From contig NZ_RYDV01000002.1 in the NCBI RefSeq assembly GCF_003971065.1, positions 124,001-188,000 on the forward strand: a stretch of 64,000 nt of DNA. Reading direction: 5' to 3'. The position numbers were made by a program, and so were the translations under genes. Of this stretch, positions 44,949 through 52,689 are shown in pieces; positions within the stretch are counted from its first letter, which is position 1; every line of letters begins with the position of its first letter. Below the pieces are notes generated by a model. It searched no databases. It was not told the origin of the DNA and saw only the letters and a list, made by a program, of their open reading frames with translations. The DNA comes from Candidimonas sp. SYP-B2681. GTDB taxonomy: Bacteria; Pseudomonadota; Gammaproteobacteria; Burkholderiales; Burkholderiaceae_B.

Positions 44949-46064
44949 ATGGCTGATCTTGCGACAGTGTTGATTGGAGGGGACTGCGGTCCAGCCCACG
45001 GGCCAGACAGGGGGGTTCCCATAGAGCGCTATACCGAACTCGTGCTTCCGATTTTAAAGAACGCGGATATGCGTTTTGTGAACTGCATGCGCACCTATAC
45101 AGACCGAACTAATGTTGAAACCTCGGCGCCGCAGGTGGCACAGCCGGTAATCATGGCTGACTTGTATACCAATGGCGGCTTCGACGGTGTGACCATGGCT
45201 AACAATCACACTTACGACTGCGGCCCAGAGGCGATGCTTGAAACGATATCTCTGTTCAATTCGCGGGGAATTCAAGTGACGGGCGCTGGCCGCAATCTGG
45301 CTGAAGCGCGCAAACCTGTGATTATCGAGAAAAACGACATCAAAGTGGCTTACCTTGGCTATACCTCGGTCGGCGCCGTGGGTAGCGACGCGGCGGAAGA
45401 CAAGCCCGGCGTCAATAATATTCAGGTCCGCACGTCGTTCGAAGGCCACGGCCCGCACGCTCCTGTTCGCGTTCGCACAGAACCCGAGGCACAAGCGCTA
45501 GCTCGATTGGTCGAAGACATTAAACTTTTGCGCAGCCAGGTTGATGTCATTATTCTTGCGTTTCATTCTGGCGCGATACGACTTCCCCGCATCGTATCGG
45601 ACTATCAGGTGACCGTAGCGCATGCGGCGATAGACGCCGGCGCCGACATGGTGGTCGGCCACGCACCCCACATACCCAAAGCGATCGAGGTCTATAAAGG
45701 AAAAGCGATTTTCTACAGCATTGGCGTCTTTGCGATGACCAAACCATTTGCCGCTCCGGCCTGGAGCGAACCGGCATGGGCACACGGATCCGTCAGAAAC
45801 CATTTGGACTTGGATCCGGAATACCCATTTATGCCCTATGGTAAGGACTGCACCATAAGTCTTCTTGTCAAGGCGACCGTCGGGAAGGGCGGGATTCAGC
45901 AAGTTTCATTTCTGCCGATGCGGTTCGACAAGCTCTACCGACCAGAGGTGTTGCAGTCGGATGATCCCAGATTTTCGGAGGTCGTCGACTACATGGAGTG
46001 GGCTTCGGTCGATATGCCTCATAGTTTTGAAGTCGTGGGCGACGAAGTTGTGGTGACGTCGTAG
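44949..46064 (+). CDS. CapA-family (PGA_cap) metallophosphoesterase-like protein
   Basis: A 371-residue protein with the calcineurin-like fold of CapA: GGDCGPAHGPD at the start, VTMANNHTYDCGPEAM, ILAFHSGA and GHAPHIPKAIEVYKGKAIFYSIGVF with the metal-binding histidines. CapA itself takes part in poly-gamma-glutamate export, but no capB or capC is present. There is no signal peptide, so it is probably cytoplasmic. AAGGAAAC precedes the ATG. It forms a two-gene operon with the next SDR, which suggests a hydrolytic step in catabolism. The reaction is unknown. Confidence 0.85.
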   Translation: MADLATVLIGGDCGPAHGPDRGVPIERYTELVLPILKNADMRFVNCMRTYTDRTNVETSAPQVAQPVIMADLYTNGGFDGVTMANNHTYDCGPEAMLETISLFNSRGIQVTGAGRNLAEARKPVIIEKNDIKVAYLGYTSVGAVGSDAAEDKPGVNNIQVRTSFEGHGPHAPVRVRTEPEAQALARLVEDIKLLRSQVDVIILAFHSGAIRLPRIVSDYQVTVAHAAIDAGADMVVGHAPHIPKAIEVYKGKAIFYSIGVFAMTKPFAAPAWSEPAWAHGSVRNHLDLDPEYPFMPYGKDCTISLLVKATVGKGGIQQVSFLPMRFDKLYRPEVLQSDDPRFSEVVDYMEWASVDMPHSFEVVGDEVVVTS

Positions 46065-46147
46065 TATGACGCCTTGGTAAACGCCGTAGCGAAACCGGGG
46101 CGCGATAGCCCCTTTTGTTTGTAAAGATTTACTAATGGGGCTTTTCG

Positions 46148-46924
46148 ATGGATCTTGGAATTAGAGGGAAAGTAGCCTTGGTCACCGCGTCGAGTGGCGG
46201 CATGGGAAAAAACATTGCGTCCACGCTGGCGGCGGAGGGCGCCAATATCGTGCTTTTTGCGCGTTCGCAAGACAAGCTCCAGTCGGTGGCCGATGAAATC
46301 GAGCAACACTATGGGGTACGCGCGCTTGCAGTTCCGGGAGACATGAAAGAGGCGGTCGATATTGATCGGCTCGTCTCCAATATTGAAAAAGAATTCGATT
46401 CACTCGACATCGCTGTCCTCAATTCGGGGCGGCCGCCCGCGCCATTACGCTCGACCGTCAATGAAACCGATGAAGCCCGATGGCTCGAGTCCTTCAATAC
46501 GCAACTCTGGAGCACGATCCAGGTCGCGCAGCGCGTGCATCCCGTCATGGAAAAGGCGGGCTGGGGCCGCATCATTGCCATCACCTCCGCTTCTGTCGCG
46601 CAGCCCATGCCGCATCATGCTCTGTCTACTGTTTTTCGGGCGGGCGTGACGGCGTATATGAAACACCTCGCCAACGAGGTTGGAACCAGCGGTGTTACTG
46701 TCAACTGTGTGGCGCCTGCGCTCATAGAAACCCCACATCGAACGGGGGCGGTCGCCTATACGCCGGAGCAAGCCGAGGCCCGTAAGAAGATGACCGTGCT
46801 CGGCAGGATGGGGTACCAAGAAGAGCTTTGCGCAGTCGTGGCATTTCTGGCGTCCGTGCAGGCCGGATTTGTGACCGGTTCGACAGTGCGTGTAGACGGG
46901 GGGATGGTGGGGTCATTATTTTGA
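46148..46924 (+). CDS. SDR family oxidoreductase
   Basis: A 258-residue protein with TASSGGMGKNIASTLA cofactor motif and LNSGRPP in place of NNAG. The usual Ser is present in ITSASVAQP, but the catalytic Tyr of Y-x3-K is not: the segment reads HHALSTVFRAGVTAY with no Tyr-x3-Lys at the expected site. It may be an atypical or inactive SDR, comparable to the divergent 3-oxoacyl-ACP-reductase-like group. It follows the CapA-like gene by 83 bases and is closed by the hairpin at 46989. Confidence 0.85.
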   Translation: MDLGIRGKVALVTASSGGMGKNIASTLAAEGANIVLFARSQDKLQSVADEIEQHYGVRALAVPGDMKEAVDIDRLVSNIEKEFDSLDIAVLNSGRPPAPLRSTVNETDEARWLESFNTQLWSTIQVAQRVHPVMEKAGWGRIIAITSASVAQPMPHHALSTVFRAGVTAYMKHLANEVGTSGVTVNCVAPALIETPHRTGAVAYTPEQAEARKKMTVLGRMGYQEELCAVVAFLASVQAGFVTGSTVRVDGGMVGSLF

Positions 46925-46988
46925 CCGGTTAGAACGTGCCCGCCCGGTCTTCAGGCCGGTATACGGGCCGCATGGCGGATTATTAACG

Positions 46989-47022
46989 AACTGAGGCTGG
47001 CGCAATGCCAGCCTCAGTTTCT
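46989..47022. terminator. Bidirectional terminator between SDR and dicupin genes
   Basis: A 13-bp perfect stem (AACTGAGGCTGGC with its complement) around GCAAT, followed by TTTCT. It serves two convergent genes. Confidence 0.88.
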
Positions 47023-47059
47023 ATGCAACGGCCTGTTTACCCATTTAAAGCCGGCCAAT

Positions 47060-47812
47060 CTAGTCGAGGTCGGACTTGGGGTATTCGAGAACTAAAGCTT
47101 CAAGGCCTTCGTCGCCCGCCTGGATGACGAATTCGGACTCATTGTTTTCGACTACGATCATCGACCATTTTGGTAGCACTTCGCCTTCGTGAACCACGTT
47201 GCCATTGCCGACGAAAATGTAATAGCCACCCGACGCCTTGGGGTCCGGCCCGTTGACCTTCATGTTGGCGCCGAGGCGCACAATCCGGGCTTGCATTTCG
47301 TCGTCGCCCTTGAGAAGTGGTTCCCAGATGACTTCTTTACGGGCCTTCAGAATGGGTTCAATCGAAAACGACACAGGTTCGGATGTGAGGTTCCGGCGTT
47401 TGCTGGGTTTCAGCTTTTCGCGGTAGTTGGGCTCGCTTAGGTAGATGGGTTCGGAGTTGGCGGTGAAAATGCGTAGGGCCACGAAGGTCAGCCCTAGCGG
47501 GCCCGCCACAATAGGACCGTAAGCAGTATGGTGGTCTTTGAACTGGACGGTCAATGGCTTGAGTTCCTGCCCACGATTGCCAATGGTTCCGTAACCGGCG
47601 ATGAACAGCTGGAACATGGACACGCCATGAAAGTGCGGAACGATGGCTTCGTTGCAGTTAAGTTCCGACATGGTGGCTTGCGGACCGGGTGCCTGGGTCG
47701 ACGACGAGCGCGGGCCAAAGAACACGGTGCCCCAATGCTGGTTGCCGGTTCCTGGCGACGTAATCTCGACGCGCTTCGCAAGCGCATCGGCACCGCTGCG
47801 TGTGTAAATCAT
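47060..47812 (-). CDS. Dicupin-like protein of unknown function
   Basis: A 250-residue protein with two beta-barrel-like halves. The first has IVPHFHGVSMFQLFIAGYG, a cupin-like His pair; the second has SGGYYIFVGNGNVVHEGEVLPKWSMIVVEN near 200-230. Related unnamed proteins occur in catabolic loci of Alcaligenaceae and Burkholderiales. An isomerase, lactonase or dioxygenase role is possible, but neither half shows a full metal set. GGAGG lies before the ATG, and an island operator sits 135 bases upstream. Confidence 0.65.
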   Translation of the reverse strand: MIYTRSGADALAKRVEITSPGTGNQHWGTVFFGPRSSSTQAPGPQATMSELNCNEAIVPHFHGVSMFQLFIAGYGTIGNRGQELKPLTVQFKDHHTAYGPIVAGPLGLTFVALRIFTANSEPIYLSEPNYREKLKPSKRRNLTSEPVSFSIEPILKARKEVIWEPLLKGDDEMQARIVRLGANMKVNGPDPKASGGYYIFVGNGNVVHEGEVLPKWSMIVVENNESEFVIQAGDEGLEALVLEYPKSDLD

Positions 47813-47946
47813 GGGTAAACCTCCAAAGTGCTTTTTATGTACGGGTTCGCTTATGGTTCTCGACAGGCTGTCTATTCTTGCGCTCTAAACACGCGTAACG
47901 ATAAGCATGACACGATCATACCACAAAGTTTTATTAAATAGCATTG

Positions 47947-47963
47947 GTTTCATTCATCGGAAC
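47947..47963. promoter_or_regulatory. Island operator 7 (GTTTCA-N5-CGGAAC)
   Basis: A near-perfect copy lying between the dicupin start and the amidohydrolase end, so it can only serve the dicupin gene. Confidence 0.65.
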
Positions 47964-48046
47964 CAGCCGTGGCGTTGATGCGACGTTCAGCCGGCACCTT
48001 TCTACGACGGGTAATTGAGACGGGCGCATCACGGTCGCAAACTCAA

Positions 48047-49093
48047 TCAAATGCGATAAATGCGCTTGGCAGTCCCGCTGAAAATCGACTTTTTTTCATC
48101 AGGCGAACTGCCAGCGGTAATCCGCTTGAACATATTCCACACAGTGCCGTAATTGAAGCCCGCCTTGTCCACGGGGAAATTGGATTCGACCATGCATCGT
48201 CCGGCACCAAACAGTTCTATACAAGGTTCGATGTACGGACGCCAAAGTTCGGCCAGCTCCGCCGACGAAGGGGGCGCATCGGCGGCCGTAAAGTCGAAGT
48301 TGGCCAGGTGCATTAATAGACCGCCAAGTTTGACCGACACGTTAGGGCAGTGCGCGAGCTCCTGCATGTTTGCCAACCACTGAACGCGGTTTCCCTCTTC
48401 GTTGTCGGCATAGGATGAGTGACCAACTGGGCTGCCCGAGTGGATCACGACGATATTGGCGTCGGGTTGTGCCCTTGCCAGTGCCGTGACGTCCGGAATT
48501 TGAGGATGATAGATACTGGCCTCGAAAACCAGACCCATTGACGTCGCTAGCGCAAGACCTCTCTGGAACTCGGGCGTGAGGTACAGCTGAGGTCTGTCGG
48601 CGCATATTGCACCCCGTACTGCAGGGTCAGCGTCCCATTTGGCGCGCTGCCGTACCCCACGAAATCGTCCGTTACCTGCTTTAAAATGTGCTTCGAGAGT
48701 TTCACGTGCGAGGTCGCCGGCTGTCAGGTCGGCGTACCCGACGATAGCGGCCGCGACGCGTGTGGAGGTGTATTTCTGGCTCGCGCCGATTGCCGCCATG
48801 CCCACAGCAAACTCGGTTTCGCCTACGCACTTCAAATGATCGGGACCACTTGCACGATACATCGAGTCGCATTCGACGTAGACAGTTGCCTCGATGTTGT
48901 GCCCAGAGGCGGCTGCATCTTTAGCAAAGTCCTCTACAAAGTACTTACCGCTGTAGGGCTGGTCCCAGAAGTGCAGGTGTGAATCGACAATGGGAAGGTC
49001 TGGCTCGATCGCGGGCTCGAGTGCGGCGCTAGAGAGCCACGCGTGGTCGGGACGTACGACACGACCAAATACAGCGGAATTGTTTGAGTTCAT
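48047..49093 (-). CDS. Amidohydrolase family protein (second copy)
   Basis: A 348-residue TIM-barrel hydrolase, clearly paralogous to the one at 35565: IVDSHLHFWDQ (HxH metal site, residue about 37), VVIHSGS, and VESNFPVDKAGFNYGTVWNMFKRI. It keeps the catalytic Asp of NFPVDK. It follows a tctC gene by 127 bases in the same direction and probably shares its transcript. Two such hydrolases, each paired with its own receptor gene, suggest related substrates handled in parallel. Confidence 0.9.
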   Translation of the reverse strand: MNSNNSAVFGRVVRPDHAWLSSAALEPAIEPDLPIVDSHLHFWDQPYSGKYFVEDFAKDAAASGHNIEATVYVECDSMYRASGPDHLKCVGETEFAVGMAAIGASQKYTSTRVAAAIVGYADLTAGDLARETLEAHFKAGNGRFRGVRQRAKWDADPAVRGAICADRPQLYLTPEFQRGLALATSMGLVFEASIYHPQIPDVTALARAQPDANIVVIHSGSPVGHSSYADNEEGNRVQWLANMQELAHCPNVSVKLGGLLMHLANFDFTAADAPPSSAELAELWRPYIEPCIELFGAGRCMVESNFPVDKAGFNYGTVWNMFKRITAGSSPDEKKSIFSGTAKRIYRI

Positions 49094-49220
49094 TATGGTG
49101 TTCGGTTCATTATCAGGTTAGCAGGTGGGGCAGGTGGTGGCGTTGCCACTATTCCCCGCCCGGATTGCCGACGAGCTACCACGACCTTCGCGGTGTGTGG
49201 CTTATCGACAAACCGCACAA

Positions 49221-50198
49221 TTACCGCTTTTCGATCTTCAGATCGCTTAGGAGTTTGGCCGCGTCGCTGACTTCTTTTGTAATCAGACGATCGAAATCGG
49301 CCGGCTTGATGAATGCCAGCTCCGCGCCTTCGTTCCGATAATGCTCTTGCAACTCTTTGCTGGACATGGCGAATTGCAAGGCATCGGACAGACGCTGAAC
49401 GTGATGGTCGGGCGTTTTGGCCGGAACGAGCAGGCCGAGCCAATAGGTATAGGCGACGTCTATGTTTTGTTCGAGCAATGTGGGGACATCCGGAAGTACC
49501 GGGAGACGCTTTTCAGACGTTACCGCCAGGATCCGGATTTTCCCGGTCTTGGCGTGCGGTGCCGTGCTGACGTAGTCGCTCGCATAAAAGGGAATGCGTC
49601 CGGCCGCGACGTCAATGATCGCCGCCGCTGTGCCGCTGTAGGAAACGCTGGTCACGTTCTGGACACCGGTCTTTTGAAAGAGAGTCTCGATGGCAATGTG
49701 ATTTGGACTGCCGATACCCGGTATCGCGTATAAGATTTTCTCCGGGTCTGCTTTGGCGGCTTCAATGAACTCGTGGATAGTTTTATAAGGTTGGTTTGCC
49801 GCCACATCGATGAAGAACGGCGCGGTCACCATCGGGCCTATACCCCGAAAATCGTCCATGGGCACGTAACCGGGATTGGTCTTCAGCGCGGGCACAATCG
49901 AGAACGCGTTGGACGTCGCCAATAGGGTGTAGCCGTCGGCTGAGCTGTTTTTCACAGCCCGCGCACCTATGGTTCCGTCGGCACCGACGCGGTTCTCGAC
50001 GATTACGGACTGATCCAGATATTCGCCCATCTTTCTTGCGAAGAGCCTGGCCGCGGCATCGGTGGAGCCGCCGGCCAGGAATGGCACGATGATGCGGATC
50101 GGCTTTGTCGGGAATTGGTCAGCCGCGTTGGCGTGGCCCAAAGCAGCGAATCCGAGTACAAGGGCAACAGCCGAAACCTTGTGTTTTTTGCTTAACAT
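49221..50198 (-). CDS. TctC/Bug-type solute-binding protein (fourth)
   Basis: A 325-residue receptor: signal peptide ending in GHANA, mature start DQFPTKPIRIIVPFLAGGSTDAAARLFARKM, VENRVGADGTIGARAV and the YTLLATSNAF segment. It is divergent from the fifth receptor gene, with two operators in the shared 310-base gap. It is followed by the second amidohydrolase. Ligand unknown. Confidence 0.93.
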   Translation of the reverse strand: MLSKKHKVSAVALVLGFAALGHANAADQFPTKPIRIIVPFLAGGSTDAAARLFARKMGEYLDQSVIVENRVGADGTIGARAVKNSSADGYTLLATSNAFSIVPALKTNPGYVPMDDFRGIGPMVTAPFFIDVAANQPYKTIHEFIEAAKADPEKILYAIPGIGSPNHIAIETLFQKTGVQNVTSVSYSGTAAAIIDVAAGRIPFYASDYVSTAPHAKTGKIRILAVTSEKRLPVLPDVPTLLEQNIDVAYTYWLGLLVPAKTPDHHVQRLSDALQFAMSSKELQEHYRNEGAELAFIKPADFDRLITKEVSDAAKLLSDLKIEKR

Positions 50199-50275
50199 GC
50201 GTGGTCTCCAATAGTAGTTATGAACGCAAGCTGCGTTCGGGCAATAATACCGTCGAATTCCTAATTGTGGAATTA

Positions 50276-50292
50276 GTTTTGCTGATCAGAAC
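50276..50292. promoter_or_regulatory. Island operator 8 (GTTTTG-N5-CAGAAC)
   Basis: A copy with the TTA flank, 78 bases upstream of the leftward tctC start. Confidence 0.6.
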
Positions 50293-50366
50293 TGGCGCCG
50301 CACTATCGGTAACGGCGTAGTGGCCACGATTTCGAACCGCCACATGGCTTCCGGCAGAGTCAATTA

Positions 50367-50383
50367 GTTTCTATTGGTGAAAC
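50367..50383. promoter_or_regulatory. Island operator 9 (GTTTCT-N5-TGAAAC)
   Basis: Flanked on both sides as TTA...TAA, extending the symmetry to 9 bases per arm. It is 91 bases from operator 8 and about 127 bases before the rightward tctC start. The rest of the 50199-50509 gap holds nothing else recognised. Confidence 0.7.
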
Positions 50384-50509
50384 TAATTCTATTCTGTGGT
50401 GATAGTCGGTATACTGGATTCTTCCCCAATAGCTTGTGCCGGGAACAGTTAACCCGCAACTACCGCCCTGAAGCCGGTTATCAGACTCAATCAGAATATG
50501 GAGACAAAC

Positions 50510-51493
50510 GTGAAGATGAAGAGAATTTTGTGCGGAGCCCTGTTGGCCTGTACAGCCGCCTCGTGGTCGGTAGCGGCCATTGCCGATGAATATCCTTCAA
50601 AGCCGATCAGGCTGTTGCTGGGTTTTAGTGCGGGGGGGTCGGCTGATACCGTTGGGCGCTACTATGCAACCAAGCTTGCCCAAGTGCTTAAAACATCGGT
50701 GGTTGTCGTCAACCGTCCTGGTGGCTCGCAACTTATTGCGATCCGGTCATTGTTGGCGGCGAAGCCCGACGGCTACACACTTTTCATGGCGACGGGAAGC
50801 GCGATGTCCCAAGGCCCCGGTGTTCGCACGGATCTGCCTTACGATCCGCTAAAGGACTTCACACCCATTGCGCTAGCGGCGACCGCACCAGGCGTTATTG
50901 TCACCACGGCCAGTTTGCCAATCAGGACGATTGGCGAACTGGCGACGTATTCCAAGGCGCATCCGGACAAAATCAACTATGGATCGTCCGGCCTCGGCTC
51001 CGCTAGCAATTTACAAACCGAGTATCTGAAGAGCCTGTCAGGCATTAAAATGACTCATATACCGTTCAAGGCCGATGCCGAGATTATGTCGGCCATTGCC
51101 AGCGGCTCGGTGCAAATTGGGTTGTCGCCTCTGCAAGGCGCCATGCCATCCATTCAGAATGGCCACATAAGGCCGCTGGCTGTGACCGGCTCCAAACGTG
51201 TACCCGCGCTGCCAGACGTGCCGGCGTTATCAGAAGTCGAAATACCCGGTCTGGGTGCAGTAGACCCCTATACCTATTATGCTGTTGTGGGTCCCAAGGG
51301 CATGCCTGAAGCGGTCGTCAAGAAGCTGAACGATGCCATCAACGAAGTATCGAAAATGCCCGAGACCATAGCTTATATGCAGGCCAGGATCTACGAGCCA
51401 GAGGTCAGTACATCTGAATCGCTACAGGAATACGTAGCAGCTGATCTGGCCAAATGGAAGTCGTTCAGCAGTCAGCTCACGGATAATGAATGA
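50510..51493 (+). CDS. TctC/Bug-type solute-binding protein (fifth)
   Basis: A receptor of about 327 residues with signal peptide (MKRILCGALLACTAASWSVAAIA) and mature start DEYPSKPIRLLLGFSAGGSADTVGRYYATKL. NRPGGSQLIAIRSLL and PYDPLKDFTPIALAA follow. I placed the start at GTG 50510, since GGAGAC falls 5-6 bases before it, the same context as in the tctC gene at 42831. An ATG 12 bases upstream would put that ribosome site inside the gene. It is divergent from the fourth receptor. Confidence 0.92.
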   Translation: MKMKRILCGALLACTAASWSVAAIADEYPSKPIRLLLGFSAGGSADTVGRYYATKLAQVLKTSVVVVNRPGGSQLIAIRSLLAAKPDGYTLFMATGSAMSQGPGVRTDLPYDPLKDFTPIALAATAPGVIVTTASLPIRTIGELATYSKAHPDKINYGSSGLGSASNLQTEYLKSLSGIKMTHIPFKADAEIMSAIASGSVQIGLSPLQGAMPSIQNGHIRPLAVTGSKRVPALPDVPALSEVEIPGLGAVDPYTYYAVVGPKGMPEAVVKKLNDAINEVSKMPETIAYMQARIYEPEVSTSESLQEYVAADLAKWKSFSSQLTDNE

Positions 51494-51570
51494 GGGTGTA
51501 AGAAGGGGCAGGCTCTAGATTGTCCATCTTTATGCCGATGTGTATACTTGGCATCTCTTAGACGGGATGG

Positions 51571-51587
51571 GTTTCGTCCTTTAAAAC
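51571..51587. promoter_or_regulatory. Island operator 10 (GTTTCG-N5-TAAAAC)
   Basis: A close copy 120 bases upstream of the second iclR gene, where it would allow autoregulation. Confidence 0.65.
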
Positions 51588-51707
51588 CTGGAAATCCAGT
51601 TTTTCTCGTCTGGATGCCTTTGCTCCGGACACGCATGAAGCAATTCAGGGCGAGCCAATCGTGCTGAAACTTCTTTCGGAGGCCACCAATTCTATGAGAA
51701 AAACTAA

Positions 51708-52442
51708 ATGATGCGCTCGGTTCAACGAATACTCGCGGTTTTCGAAAGCTTCAGTGTCGAACGAACCAGTTTGTCTTTGCAAGAACTGGCCGATCGTATC
51801 GACTTGCCAAAATCAACCGCATTTCGAATCGTTCAAAGCCTTGAAAAGGCCGGCTATCTTGTCCGGCTCGAAGACAAGCAGTATTGCCTGTCACTTCGAT
51901 TCTTGCGACTCGCGGGGCTCGTCAAAAGTACGCTGGGCATCCGGGACATTGCAAGACCTATCATGGTTGATCTGTCCGAGAAGACTCAAGAGGCGATATC
52001 CGTCCACACAGTAATCGGCCGGAACCGGGTATGTATCGAGTCGGTGGCTGCGGCGTCCACACTGAGAAGTGTCATACAGACCGGCGAGCAAGTACCGCTT
52101 GTCGCAGGCTCGGCGACGAAAGTCCTGTTGGCATACATGTCCAAGAAAGAATTGACGCCTTTACTTGCGCCTATTGCGAAAGCGTCGAAGCGGCCGCAGT
52201 CAGAATATTTGAAAGAGCTCGAAGAGGTACGCAAGGCCGGCTATGCGGTATCGCACGGCGAGCGGCTGCTGGGTGTGTCGGCCATTTCGGCGCCCATTAT
52301 GGACGTCAACGAAGAGGTGAAGTACTGCCTGTCGCTGGGTGGCCCGAGCGTGCGCATTCAAGGAAACGAAAAAGCGCTTACCGACATGCTGGTCCAGGCG
52401 GCGCTCGAGATCACGCGGCAATTCGGCGGAAAAATGCAGTAA
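51708..52442 (+). CDS. IclR family transcriptional regulator (second)
   Basis: A 244-residue regulator: winged helix MMRSVQRILAVFESFS, LSLQELADRIDLPKSTAFRIVQSL, then the effector domain with TQEAISVHTVIGRNRVCIES, VPLVAGSATKVLLAYM and VSAISAPIMDVNEEV. It has an operator-like palindrome before it and stands next to the FadB-like and thiolase units that carry the best operators. It is the second candidate for the island's master regulator. It is convergent with the rubredoxin gene. Confidence 0.93.
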   Translation: MMRSVQRILAVFESFSVERTSLSLQELADRIDLPKSTAFRIVQSLEKAGYLVRLEDKQYCLSLRFLRLAGLVKSTLGIRDIARPIMVDLSEKTQEAISVHTVIGRNRVCIESVAAASTLRSVIQTGEQVPLVAGSATKVLLAYMSKKELTPLLAPIAKASKRPQSEYLKELEEVRKAGYAVSHGERLLGVSAISAPIMDVNEEVKYCLSLGGPSVRIQGNEKALTDMLVQAALEITRQFGGKMQ

Positions 52443-52450
52443 CAGGGCTT

Positions 52451-52669
52451 TTAGATCTCTATCATCTCGAAGTCAGCTTTAGGTGCCGAACATTCGGGGC
52501 AGACCCAGTCTTCCGGAACATCGGCCCAGCGCGTACCGGCCGGAATGCCTTCCTCGGGTATCCCCTCGGCCTCTTCATAGATGAACCCGCACAATATGCA
52601 TTGCCAGGTTTTGTACTCGGTCGACTCGCTTCCGGCCGTGTCGACGTTGAGCGAATTGCTGTTTTCCAT
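52451..52669 (-). CDS. Rubredoxin
   Basis: A 72-residue one-iron redox protein. A 20-residue N-terminal extension is followed by the rubredoxin core with CILCGF and CPECSAPK, the four Cys iron ligands, and the DWVCP tail motif. It begins 20 bases after the FadB-like gene stop and is therefore in the same transcript. No alkane hydroxylase is near, so the partner is unclear; the flavin reductase at 60129 or an acyl-CoA oxidising step are candidates. Confidence 0.93.
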   Translation of the reverse strand: MENSNSLNVDTAGSESTEYKTWQCILCGFIYEEAEGIPEEGIPAGTRWADVPEDWVCPECSAPKADFEMIEI

Positions 52670-52689
52670 TTTAGATACGCTCGTATAAG

